Of a stretch of DNA of 64,000 nt, positions 36,112 through 44,623 are shown in pieces. This DNA is from an uncultured Fluviicola sp. Its GTDB lineage: Bacteria; Bacteroidota; Bacteroidia; Flavobacteriales_D; Crocinitomicaceae. The position numbers and the translations under genes are program-made. Positions within the stretch are counted from its first letter, which is position 1, and each line of letters begins with the position of its first letter. The notes beneath the pieces are model-generated. The model was not told where the DNA came from. It worked only from the letters and a program-made list of their open reading frames with translations, and ran no database searches. The DNA lies in the NCBI RefSeq assembly GCF_902168135.1, contig NZ_CABHOL010000020.1:49735-113734 (forward strand), written 5' to 3'.

Positions 36112-37563
36112 TCATTTTCCAATCTTCCCAAGCGTCAACTCAAACATCAGCTTATACGAATACGCATAAGTTTTCGCGCCGCTTGCACCATCACCAGCCA
36201 AACCATTTCGCGCTACATTCGGAGTAGTGAAATCAACCGCATAATCAGTCGTTTTCGGAAGGGCAAACCCGAATTCGAAAGCAAGTGCAAACCGTTTTCC
36301 ATTCTTGAGTGCGTAATTACCTCCAACCGAGGTTACCAGCCGGTCATACTGCGTAGACTGGATAGTCTGCCGCTCAAAATCATAGACCCGGTACTTGTTG
36401 TAATTGAAATCAGTATGCGATCCCAGCTGCATATTGAATTGGTCCGAAAACTTAAAATCCAGCCCGATCCCGATGTTAGTAACTGATTTGTAAGCCTCAC
36501 CGTAAGACAGAAAAGCCTGGTTGCCGAAAATGTTCGTGATCAGTACATCGTTAATAATTTCCGGATAATGCTCTGTTTCGGTCGATGCACGGTGGATGAG
36601 GTAATAATGCTGAGCCAGGAAAGTCTCCGCATTCAGATGAAGCCAGCATCTCGACCAAAGACGTGCGCTGAAACCATAACTGAAAGAGGTTGCAGTCTTA
36701 TGCTGTACTTTGCTCTTTTTAGCGCGGTCAATCACCGCAAAATCAAACGGTAGCACATCATTCATGTTTAGAGTCGAGATTTCCCGGTAAAAATTCCCCC
36801 GTCCCAGAATGTTGATAGAAGGAAGTGTTACTGCAAGTCCAAACCGGAATTTCGGATAATGTACCAGTATCGAAGGTTTAAAGATCGCCTTTACATCCCA
36901 GTAATTAAACGACATCGTAGAAGCAAAGCGCGTTATTTCGGAAGAAGAGGTGTCGGGCGGAAGCACCGTCATCGAATAATTGTTGTAGTACTTAGTGGTT
37001 TTGTAAGCGCCCATGTGAGAAAGCCCTGCGGATAAGTGCGGATTGATGTCGTAAGAAATACTCAGTCCGGCCCAATATTCACCGGTGTGGATCTCATAGG
37101 CATACGAAGAAACAAAAGTCTCATTACCCGGAAGCTCAAGAACATCATATTGACCGGAATTATAAAGGTCCAGTTTGTTATTGTAAACATTTCGCGAGAT
37201 CACCTGATAACCCGCGCGCCATTTGGGGTGTTTCCGGAAAACAAAAATTCCGGCCATCATGTTTGGAACCGTGGCATAATCCGTGCTTTCCAAATCCTGT
37301 TCCGGACCAAGTGCGTTTTTTTGCTTGAAAGTACGGTATTGGTATGCGTTAATAGAAAAAGAAAGACTGGGAGTTTGAACCAATGACATAGCGGCTGCGT
37401 TGTAATAAACCATCGAATGATCATCCTGACCGCTTACTACGGCACCTCCCAAAGCAGTTGCCTTAATCCCGAATTGATCTGTCCAGTAATGAAAATCCTG
37501 CGCAGAGGAAAGGAAGCTCAAAAATCCCGTAACCAAAAGCAGTAAGGTCCTAATCCCGTTCAT
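36112..37563 (-). CDS. Outer-membrane protein, tandem paralogue 2
   Basis: 483 residues with a signal peptide (1-20, ending SSAQ). Mature N-terminus DFHYWTDQFGIKATALGGAVVSGQDD followed by MVYYNAAAMSLV is nearly identical in pattern to the upstream gene. Long beta-barrel of FadL/OmpP1 type with about fourteen amphipathic strands; the C-terminus is LMFELTLGKIGK. Paralogue of the gene at 37621-39087, from which it is separated by 57 bases. Likely an outer-membrane channel for hydrophobic substrates, by analogy only. Confidence 0.75.
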   Translation of the reverse strand: MNGIRTLLLLVTGFLSFLSSAQDFHYWTDQFGIKATALGGAVVSGQDDHSMVYYNAAAMSLVQTPSLSFSINAYQYRTFKQKNALGPEQDLESTDYATVPNMMAGIFVFRKHPKWRAGYQVISRNVYNNKLDLYNSGQYDVLELPGNETFVSSYAYEIHTGEYWAGLSISYDINPHLSAGLSHMGAYKTTKYYNNYSMTVLPPDTSSSEITRFASTMSFNYWDVKAIFKPSILVHYPKFRFGLAVTLPSINILGRGNFYREISTLNMNDVLPFDFAVIDRAKKSKVQHKTATSFSYGFSARLWSRCWLHLNAETFLAQHYYLIHRASTETEHYPEIINDVLITNIFGNQAFLSYGEAYKSVTNIGIGLDFKFSDQFNMQLGSHTDFNYNKYRVYDFERQTIQSTQYDRLVTSVGGNYALKNGKRFALAFEFGFALPKTTDYAVDFTTPNVARNGLAGDGASGAKTYAYSYKLMFELTLGKIGK

Positions 37564-37620
37564 ATCACTAAATTACAAATTCGATAATTCAATTCGCAAT
37601 TTGGCATTCGTAATTCGTAA

Positions 37621-39087
37621 TTATTTCAGCGTTTCAAGCAGTTTCCCCAAAGTCAATTCAACCATTAAACGGAATGAGTAAGCCCTGGTCTGCACACCAA
37701 TACCACTGTCGCCCATCAATCCATTCCGGTCTGCGTTGGGTGTTGTAAAATCGATCACATAATCTGTAGTCTTCGGAAGTGCAAAGCCAAATTCAAACAC
37801 AATGGAAGCACGTTTCCCGCCTTTCAGGTCCAGGTTTCCTCCTAAAGCGAATACAAGCCTGTTGTATTGGGAAGATTGGATGTGTTGTTGGGTGAACAAG
37901 TAAACCGGGTTCCTGTTATAATTGAAATCCGTGTGTCCGCCGAATTGGAAAGCTGCCCGTTTGGTTAACTGGATATCAAAGCCAATCCCGATATTCGTTA
38001 CCGGTCGTGCCCCCTCACCATAAGCAAGGAATTTCTGTCCGCCAAATAATTCCACGATGGTTGAATCACTGATGAATTCCGGGTAACGCTCTGCAGTGGT
38101 CGGGTCATCGTGGATCAGGTAATACTTCTGCTGTAAGAATGTTTCTGCAGTAATATTCAGCCAAAGTTTTTCACTCAATTGTGCAGCAATACCTAAGCTG
38201 AATGAAGCAGGATTTCTTACTTTAACCTTAGCCCTTGTGGCTTTGGATGCAATTGAAATGTCTACCGGAAGCAGCCCTTCCCCGTCGAGGTTGAGTGTAT
38301 AGTATTCCCGGAAAAAAGTCCCTCTTCCTACAATATTGAAAGTTGGAAGCGTAGCCGCGAAACCCACCCTGAATTTCGGATAATGAAGCAATACCGAAGG
38401 TTTGAACATCGCTTTTACATCCCAGTAATTAAAAGAAATATTAGACGAAAACCGGGTGTCCTGGGAAGAAGAAGTGTCCTGGGGAAGTACCGTAACCGAA
38501 TAGTCGTTGTAATAACGCACACTCTTGAATCCTCCCATATGAGTTAACCCAACGGATACATGCGGGGCGACATCGTAAGAAAGACCAAAACCCACCCAAT
38601 ATTCGATATTGCGGATTTCCTGTGCATACTTGGAAATGAATTTTTCTTCACCCGGAGCATCAATGGCGTCATATCTCCCGGAATGGAACGAATAAAGCTT
38701 GCTATTGTGCACGTTTTTGGAAAGCAGCATATACCCCACATGCCATTTCGGAAATTTTTTCGGGGACATAATTCCGGCAATCATATTCGGAACCACGGAA
38801 AACTCCGTACTTTGAATATCCTGTTTGGGCCCAAGCGAGTTTTCCTGGATGAACTTTCTGATCTGGTAGGCATTCATAGAGAAAGACAAAGCCCTTTTTT
38901 CTACAAGGGTCATAGCGGCTGCGTTGTAATACACCATCGAATAATCATCCAGTCCGCCCACAGCCGCACCTCCCAAAGCAGTAGCCTTGATCCCGAACTG
39001 ATCATTCCAGTAATGGTTATCTTGTCCTGATGAAATAAACGGAAGGAGGGTTAGGCCCAGAAGGGATAGGATAATTTTTCTCTTCAT
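37621..39087 (-). CDS. Outer-membrane protein, tandem paralogue 1
   Basis: 488 residues from the ATG at 39087 (MKRKIILSLLGLTLLPFISSGQ); a TTG 30 bases earlier is rejected because it adds residues before the signal peptide. Same architecture as its downstream neighbour: DNHYWNDQFGIKATALGGAAVGG, MVYYNAAAMTL, and a barrel ending LMVELTLGKLLETLK. The tandem pair probably arose by duplication and then diverged. They are likely cotranscribed. Confidence 0.75.
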   Translation of the reverse strand: MKRKIILSLLGLTLLPFISSGQDNHYWNDQFGIKATALGGAAVGGLDDYSMVYYNAAAMTLVEKRALSFSMNAYQIRKFIQENSLGPKQDIQSTEFSVVPNMIAGIMSPKKFPKWHVGYMLLSKNVHNSKLYSFHSGRYDAIDAPGEEKFISKYAQEIRNIEYWVGFGLSYDVAPHVSVGLTHMGGFKSVRYYNDYSVTVLPQDTSSSQDTRFSSNISFNYWDVKAMFKPSVLLHYPKFRVGFAATLPTFNIVGRGTFFREYYTLNLDGEGLLPVDISIASKATRAKVKVRNPASFSLGIAAQLSEKLWLNITAETFLQQKYYLIHDDPTTAERYPEFISDSTIVELFGGQKFLAYGEGARPVTNIGIGFDIQLTKRAAFQFGGHTDFNYNRNPVYLFTQQHIQSSQYNRLVFALGGNLDLKGGKRASIVFEFGFALPKTTDYVIDFTTPNADRNGLMGDSGIGVQTRAYSFRLMVELTLGKLLETLK

Positions 39088-39178
39088 CTTTCTAAGATAC
39101 ACATAACGAATTACCAATTTCTATTTACAAATTACTAATTTTTACGATGTGGGTTTTGATTTAATATATTTTATGAAT

Positions 39179-39535
39179 CTACTTTAATTTGGCTTCCATC
39201 GTTTTAATAATAGCAGTAAGAATTTTAAGAAGTTCCTTACAGGATTTAATCATATTGGTTGAAAGTTCCACGTTCAAATAGTTAGTGGCTTCCAGTAACT
39301 TTAACCAATAAAGGGTTTCATTAGTCTCTTTTCTTGATATTTTGAGTTTATGAATAAAATCTTTTGATGATTGTCCGCCAATAGCTTCTGTAATATTTGC
39401 TCCAATTGATGTGCCGGATCGTAATAGTTGTTTTGATAGAATGAATTCTTTTTGTTCCGATGTCAGGTATTTATAAGTCGCAATAATTTCAACCGCAAAG
39501 TCAAAACTTTTCTTTTCAATAATATTTTCTTTCAT
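39179..39535 (-). CDS. Four-helix-bundle protein (23S rRNA intervening-sequence type)
   Basis: 118 residues of the family first found in intervening sequences of 23S rRNA. LLRSGTSIGANITEAIGGQSSKDFIHKLKISRKETNETLYWLKLLE is diagnostic, and the four-helix length is normal. Its function is unknown. Here it is an orphan, not inside an rRNA gene, as in many Bacteroidota genomes. It lies among AT-rich intergenic repeats (TAATTAGTAATT-type) at 39590-39650. Confidence 0.88.
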   Translation of the reverse strand: MKENIIEKKSFDFAVEIIATYKYLTSEQKEFILSKQLLRSGTSIGANITEAIGGQSSKDFIHKLKISRKETNETLYWLKLLEATNYLNVELSTNMIKSCKELLKILTAIIKTMEAKLK

Positions 39536-39700
39536 CTGAATAGTGTTTCCATTTAAGATAATAAAAAATATGAATTGATTATCAGTAATTGGGAAATCCC
39601 GTGTAGCTTAATTGGTAATTAGTAATTAGGCATTGGTAATTACCAAAATGTCATTTTGTCAGGCTTTTATTTCCGGTTTGCTTTTTGACGAAAGCCCCCT

Positions 39701-40522
39701 GTGAAAACACAATCAAAAATTATGGGTTCAGCCGCAGAAGCATTGATCTACCCGGTGCTTCTATTGCTTCTTTGCTGGACGATCTGGCTGTTGGAAACAA
39801 CTCCCGGAGGAAGCGATTTGGTGCAATGGGGGATCCGCCCAAGGCAATGGAGTAGTTGGAAAGGAGTCTTTTTCATGCCATTATTACATGATCCCTCAAA
39901 TGTGAAACACATTCTGAATAATTCACTTCCGACTTTGCTGCTGCTGGCAGCGGTTATTTATTACTACCGCGAAATTGCGCTGAAAGTTTTCCTGATTTCC
40001 TGGATAGGAACAGGATTGATAGTTTGGTGGGTTGCCAAAGACAACGGTTCCTATCACATAGGGATGAGCGGCGTGATTTATGCACTCTTCGGGTTTTTGT
40101 TTATTTCCGGATTTTTCAGACGCATATTGGCTTTACAGGGTATTTCGCTGGCTGTCATCTTTGTATACGGAAGTATGATTTGGGGAATCTTCCCGATAGA
40201 GCCGTCAATCTCCTGGGAGGGACATTTCGGAGGTTTTATTGTAGGTGTGTTATTAGCTGTTGCTTACCGTAACAGAGGACCGGTACGTGCTAAGTTCCAA
40301 TATGAGATCGAAAAAGAATTGGGTATCGAACCACCCGATCTGGAGGGAATGTGGCGCAGGAACCAGGAAGAAATTGCCCATCGCCAATACATCGAGCAGT
40401 TAATGCGTGAACAGGAAGCTGTTTATGGTCCGCGACCACCGATCCGGGTTATTTACCATATTAATCCGGTCAGGAAATCACCGGATGAGGGAGGAACACT
40501 TCCGGACGATACTGAAAAATAA
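39701..40522 (+). CDS. Rhomboid-family intramembrane serine protease
   Basis: 273 residues from GTG at 39701; an ATG 21 bases later is the alternative. Six or seven transmembrane helices; the catalytic serine is Ser123 in GMSGVIYALFGF and the catalytic histidine His175 in EGHFGGFIVG. A short amphipathic C-terminal tail (about 196-273, charged) faces the cytosol. It cleaves substrates within the membrane; these are unknown. Its 3' end overlaps the convergent SixA-like gene by 53 bases. Confidence 0.88.
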   Translation: MKTQSKIMGSAAEALIYPVLLLLLCWTIWLLETTPGGSDLVQWGIRPRQWSSWKGVFFMPLLHDPSNVKHILNNSLPTLLLLAAVIYYYREIALKVFLISWIGTGLIVWWVAKDNGSYHIGMSGVIYALFGFLFISGFFRRILALQGISLAVIFVYGSMIWGIFPIEPSISWEGHFGGFIVGVLLAVAYRNRGPVRAKFQYEIEKELGIEPPDLEGMWRRNQEEIAHRQYIEQLMREQEAVYGPRPPIRVIYHINPVRKSPDEGGTLPDDTEK

Positions 40523-40976
40523 TTCCGGCAGTGTCCTCGCTTAAATAGTCCCAGCTCTCGAAAGGAATAGTCAGCGAGATCATTTCAGAAGTACGAAGCG
40601 AAATCATTTCCCCCGAAAGATAACAGGCAAGCTGTGAAATTCCGTCATTATGTCCTACAATTGTAACAACAGGTTCATTCGTTCCATGGGCGATAACAGC
40701 CCGTATAATATCCATGTAGGAAGCATCATACAATTCCCGTGTCAGTTCGTAATTGCATCGTTCCGTAAGGTGCTGGCAAATAATTGAACGCGTTTGCTGG
40801 GTTCTAACAGCACTGGAGCAAACAATTTTCCCGAGCGAGATATGATGCGCCTGTAAATAATTGCCAAGAATGTTTGCCTGTGAGATACCTTTGTCAAGAA
40901 GTTCACGTCCGAAATCGTGTCCGGTTGGCGATATTTGCTGGGTTTTGGCGTGCCGAATCAGATTTAATGTCAACAT
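40470..40976 (-). CDS. SixA-like phosphohistidine phosphatase
   Basis: 168 residues of the histidine phosphatase superfamily. RHAKTQ (8-13) supplies the phospho-accepting His9 and Arg8, and the second His is in IVGHNDGISQLA. SVRxxQT (SAVRTQQT) matches SixA. SixA relatives remove phosphate from phosphohistidine proteins such as HPt domains. It may act on one of the local two-component systems, but that is conjecture. 3' ends overlap the rhomboid gene by 53 bases. Confidence 0.82.
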   Translation of the reverse strand: MLTLNLIRHAKTQQISPTGHDFGRELLDKGISQANILGNYLQAHHISLGKIVCSSAVRTQQTRSIICQHLTERCNYELTRELYDASYMDIIRAVIAHGTNEPVVTIVGHNDGISQLACYLSGEMISLRTSEMISLTIPFESWDYLSEDTAGIIFQYRPEVFLPHPVIS

Positions 40977-40994
40977 TTTTAATTAATTTCCAAC

Positions 40995-41002
40995 CAAATG
41001 TA
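40995..41002 (-). promoter_or_regulatory. -7 box of the SixA-like gene
   Basis: Minus-strand TACATTTG, ending 19 bases before the ATG. Confidence 0.45.
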
Positions 41003-41084
41003 AAGATAGGACGTTATGTGTAAAAAGCAAGATTCAACTTTCAACATTTTGACTTGTTATTAACCAATTTTTGAACCCAAATAA

Positions 41085-41660
41085 ATGCAAGTAACCAAAC
41101 AGATATTGTTGGGGTCCGCTGAAAATGACAGGCGCGCGCAAAAGGTGCTCTATGAGTATTGCTATAGGCAGTTTATCCGCCTTTGCATGCGCTATTATTC
41201 CAATCATGAAGACGCGCGGCATGCATTGAATAACGGGTTTTTAAAAATTGTGAATGGCTTGCAAAATGTAGATTTGGATGAGTTGAACTTTGCAGCTTGG
41301 GCGAAAAGGATCATTGTTAATACGCTGATTGATGAATATCGAAAGAATAAAAATCACAATCAGGCCATTATTGCGAAAGAAACGGAATCGGAACTGGCAA
41401 ACTCGGCCGAAAGAGTCGAGAATTTAGGATCTCTTGAATTGAATTATCAGGAAATTCTGGATCTGCTGAAAACGATCCCGCCTATTTCGGCGCATGTATT
41501 CACATTGTATGTGATTGACGGCTATAACCACAAAGAAATCGGCGATTTACTCGAGATTTCCGAAGGAACATCCAAATGGCATTTGTCTACGGCACGAAAA
41601 CTGCTTAGAGACAGATTGGAATTGATGGAAAACAGGTTTGAAAAACGCTTTGTAATATGA
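41085..41660 (+). CDS. ECF-type RNA polymerase sigma factor
   Basis: 191 residues with region 2 (about 20-90, LYEYCYRQFIRLCMRYY and the IVNTLIDEYRKNK stretch) and region 4 (about 130-185, HVFTLYVIDGYNHKEIGDLLEISEGTSKWHLSTARKLLRDRL). No regulatory extension. It directs RNA polymerase to an unknown regulon. It overlaps the next gene as ATGA, the standard layout of a sigma and anti-sigma pair, so the neighbour is its likely inhibitor. Confidence 0.9.
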   Translation: MQVTKQILLGSAENDRRAQKVLYEYCYRQFIRLCMRYYSNHEDARHALNNGFLKIVNGLQNVDLDELNFAAWAKRIIVNTLIDEYRKNKNHNQAIIAKETESELANSAERVENLGSLELNYQEILDLLKTIPPISAHVFTLYVIDGYNHKEIGDLLEISEGTSKWHLSTARKLLRDRLELMENRFEKRFVI

Positions 41661-42919
41661 AATATTCAGATCGACATATCAGCGACGAAGAGCTGGATCA
41701 GTTGTTCAGAGATGCACATGCCTCTGAAGGACAGGAGGCGCTCTTTGTTCCGGAGTTTTGGTCTGAAATGGAAGCAATGCTGCCTGCCGAAACTAAAAAG
41801 AAACGAGGTTTTTATTGGATTCCACTAACTGCTGCAGTGATTTTAATCGGAACATTATTCATTTACCCTTTGAATCCGGTAAAAATCGAACACATTGCAC
41901 ACAAGCAGAATGAGGATAAGATCGGTAGCAGTTCAGCAGCGACTGAACCGTACCTGGTGAATGAAAAAGAAACATCCGTAATTACGGATAATTCAGCCGC
42001 TCAATCACCTGAACAAGTATCGGGCAAATCGCAAATCAACACAACTTTCAGAACTCCGAAAAAGTATCTGGGTGCCGCTGACTTGAGAAACCAAAGGAAC
42101 ACAGCTGTTGTGGAAGAAAAACCACAAAACCCTGAAGAAGAAAATAGAATTCCTCAAAACCCGGAAAATACTACCGTAGTAACAAATCCGGATCCTAATT
42201 CTGTTTCTGATCCTCATTCTAATTCTGATTCTCGCTCTGTTTCTGATGCTGAAGACGACTTTGTACGTCTCGAACCTCGTTACGAAAACACCCCTCACGA
42301 AGAAATTACCCCTTTACCTGAGTTGAAATCTCGCGAATCCAATGAATGGTATGCGGAGCTGGGACCAACCTTCGGACAATCACCTTATTTGTCTCCGAAT
42401 CAAAAACGAAATTTGGTTAGTGGAGCAGTGTTCGGAGGCGGTTATACCAAAAGAATTGATAATGCATTCGTAAGTTTTGGTTTACAGGCACGTTTGGAAG
42501 GTTTCGGGGGACTTGAATACCGGGAAACAAACTTTACTCCGAATATGGTCAGAACAGTTTCCGTGAAACAGTTATACTCTCTGGAGATTCCCCTGAAATT
42601 TGGTTATACATTCAGACGTTCTGAATTTGCATTGGGAATTGTGCCGGGTATCCAGTTGTTTATTCACGGTAAAGAAAGAATTACCGAAAATCAGGTGGTA
42701 AAACGCGAAGAGACATTTACAGGAAAAGTGGAGCATTCCAATTCATTAACAATGGAATTCGGTCTTCAATATTATTACAACTTCAATCCGAAATGGAGTG
42801 TGGGAGCAAAGCTAAATGCCGATATCCTGCGACCTTTCCACACGGATTATTATTTGGGTAAATCAACCGGACTTCCTGTAAACGGTCAGATCCTTCTGCG
42901 AAGACGTTTTGCTAAGTAG
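41657..42919 (+). CDS. Putative anti-sigma protein fused to an outer-membrane beta barrel
   Basis: 420 residues. A cytosolic N-terminus (1-50) with a helical DEELDQLFRDAH start of the type that binds sigma factors, a single transmembrane segment (about 53-71), a long hydrophilic Pro/Asn/Asp/Ser-rich linker (about 75-225, including a repeated SDPHSNSDSRSVSD run), then a C-terminal beta barrel (about 227-420, ending LLRRRFAK) of PorT/OmpA-like type. It is coupled to the ECF sigma gene (ATGA). The domain order implies one chain from the cytosol to the outer membrane. The sigma-binding role is inference from gene order. Confidence 0.65.
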   Translation: MKYSDRHISDEELDQLFRDAHASEGQEALFVPEFWSEMEAMLPAETKKKRGFYWIPLTAAVILIGTLFIYPLNPVKIEHIAHKQNEDKIGSSSAATEPYLVNEKETSVITDNSAAQSPEQVSGKSQINTTFRTPKKYLGAADLRNQRNTAVVEEKPQNPEEENRIPQNPENTTVVTNPDPNSVSDPHSNSDSRSVSDAEDDFVRLEPRYENTPHEEITPLPELKSRESNEWYAELGPTFGQSPYLSPNQKRNLVSGAVFGGGYTKRIDNAFVSFGLQARLEGFGGLEYRETNFTPNMVRTVSVKQLYSLEIPLKFGYTFRRSEFALGIVPGIQLFIHGKERITENQVVKREETFTGKVEHSNSLTMEFGLQYYYNFNPKWSVGAKLNADILRPFHTDYYLGKSTGLPVNGQILLRRRFAK

Positions 42920-43008
42920 ATCCCATCCGGCTTTCTATTCGGAAAGATTGGATTCAGGTAGAGAACCAAGTTTTTTGAAGAAATAAATGGCCTTACTGTG
43001 TTTGACTA

Positions 43009-43102
43009 ATCAAAAGCTGTTACTTCTCCTAAATTATTTTTGCACTAATCCGTCAGCCGACGGATTCAGTTATCAAAAGCTACGCTTTTTCTCCTATATT
43101 TG
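43009..43102 (+). repeat. Duplicated promoter segment around a hairpin
   Basis: ATCAAAAGCT...TTCTCCTA leads to TATTTTTG (43035-43042) in the first copy, and ATCAAAAGCT...TTCTCCTA leads to TATATTTG (43095-43102) in the second. Between them lies a perfect hairpin AATCCGTC/GACGGATT (43047-43066, AGCC loop). Both boxes fit TAnnTTTG and precede the T9SS gene starting at 43120, so they may be tandem promoters. Confidence 0.5.
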
Positions 43103-43119
43103 TTCAAACTACTTTGAAA

Positions 43120-44196
43120 ATGAAATATTTACTACTTCCGCTTATTGCCGTAAGCTCAATTTCTTTTGGTCAGATCACTTTAACGGATCAGCATTTTGCA
43201 GGACCGAGTGAAACCTATATTTTTAGTACGCTAACTGATCCTGCTATTGACTATGCCACAACCGGCGCAAATTATACCTGGGATTTTTCAGCAATGGTTC
43301 CTCAAAGTCAAAGAAATTTAATAACCCGGCCAAGCAGCCAGATTTCCGGTTTGTCTGTTATTCAATTCGGAAGTTTTGCTCCGGCCCAATACAAAGCCAC
43401 TTATTTTAACGCTTCAACAGATTTGCCTTTGGATCAGGCGTCCGCTTTTTTACCAATACCAATTGAGGAATTGAATGCATTTACACGGAAAACTACGAGT
43501 GCGATTAGCTCGATCGGTTATGAAATTGTCAGCGGCGGACAAGGTTTGGGGTTTCGTTCGGATACCATAGAAACACGCTATGTACTTCCGCTGAATTACG
43601 GAGATAATTACGAATCCCGGGGTTATACGAACCTGGATTTGAACCCGATCTACGATGCAAAATGGAGACAGCACCGCCATCGTGTTTCAACCGTAGATGG
43701 GTGGGGAACTGTAAAGACTCCTTACGGCCAGTTTGATGCTTTACGTATTCATCATGTAATCGATGAATTTGATTCCATTTATTTTAGTTTCCAGGGAACC
43801 GGGATGTGGATTCCGATACCTGTTCCGTTGACACATGAATACGAGTGGAGATCGACTTCCGATAAAGAATCGGTCATGAAAATCCGTACCAATGAAATCC
43901 TGGGAAATGAAACGGTAACAGCAATTGAATACCGTGATAATTTTAATGGACTTGGGTTGACTGAAAGTGAATTGGAAGTCGCTTTTTACCCGAATCCGGC
44001 GGTAAATGAACTACACGTTTCAACCGAAGAAAAAGCGGAAAACTTTGTGATTGTTGATCAGTCAGGAAGGATTTGGAAGCAGGTTTCAGGTTTGTCTAAA
44101 GACCAGGTAATTGATGTTTCTGATCTGGCTTCCGGGGCATATTCCCTGGTTGTTTTGTTTTCAAATGGCTATACGACCTTAAAATTCATGAAATAA
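43120..44196 (+). CDS. T9SS cargo protein, 358 residues
   Basis: The ATG at 43120 is preferred to an in-frame TTG six bases upstream, and it gives the signal peptide MKYLLLPLIAVSSISFGQ. The mature body has no domain that I recognise, though beta-rich: GANYTWDFSAMVPQSQ, GGQGLGFRSD and an EYEWRSTSDKESVMKI stretch. A C-terminal sorting domain starts near residue 285 (YPNPAVNELHVSTEE) and ends in a TTLKFMK tail (T9SS type A). Surface location is inferred. rnpB follows 17 bases after its stop. Confidence 0.75.
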   Translation: MKYLLLPLIAVSSISFGQITLTDQHFAGPSETYIFSTLTDPAIDYATTGANYTWDFSAMVPQSQRNLITRPSSQISGLSVIQFGSFAPAQYKATYFNASTDLPLDQASAFLPIPIEELNAFTRKTTSAISSIGYEIVSGGQGLGFRSDTIETRYVLPLNYGDNYESRGYTNLDLNPIYDAKWRQHRHRVSTVDGWGTVKTPYGQFDALRIHHVIDEFDSIYFSFQGTGMWIPIPVPLTHEYEWRSTSDKESVMKIRTNEILGNETVTAIEYRDNFNGLGLTESELEVAFYPNPAVNELHVSTEEKAENFVIVDQSGRIWKQVSGLSKDQVIDVSDLASGAYSLVVLFSNGYTTLKFMK

Positions 44197-44199
44197 GCG

Positions 44200-44207
44200 T
44201 AAATTTG
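44200..44207 (+). promoter_or_regulatory. -7 box of rnpB
   Basis: TAAATTTG ends seven bases before the rnpB 5' end and lies 3 bases after the stop of the upstream gene. The -33 element would fall within that gene. Confidence 0.7.
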
Positions 44208-44213
44208 CATTTA

Positions 44214-44623
44214 GCAAGCCGACTGTCGCCCTGGCTTCACGTTAGTGAACGTCAGGGAGGAAAGTCCGGGCAGCATAGAGTAACCGTGCTTCCTAACGGG
44301 AAGGATCCATTCGGGAAACTGATTGGGTACAGAAAGTGCAGCAGAAAATAGGTAGCCTATCTTCGTTTTTCGGAGTAGGTGATAGTGAAAAGGGGAGGTA
44401 AGAGCTCACCGTTCCGGTGGTGACATTCGGAAGCTAGGCAAACCTCACGGGCTGAAAGATCATGTAAACCAGGCGAGTAGGGCTGCTCGTTCTCTTCGCG
44501 GCTTAGCCGAGATGCCTGGAGGGTAGATCGATAGACGCTGACGGTGACGTCAGTGCCAGATAAATGACAGTCAGTTCGATCCGCGTGGCGGACCGGATGT
44601 ACAGAACCCGGCTTATGGCTTGC
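44214..44623 (+). ncRNA. rnpB: RNase P RNA, bacterial class A
   Basis: A 410-base RNA with the universally conserved regions: GAGGAAAGTCCGGGC at 44257-44271, and ACAGAACCCGGCTTA at 44601-44615. 5' GCAAGCC and 3' GGCTTGC form helix P1. It is the catalytic RNA of the tRNA 5'-maturation ribozyme. A short TTTT run follows. The 3' end overlaps the last eleven bases of the convergent gene ending at 44613. Confidence 0.95.
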
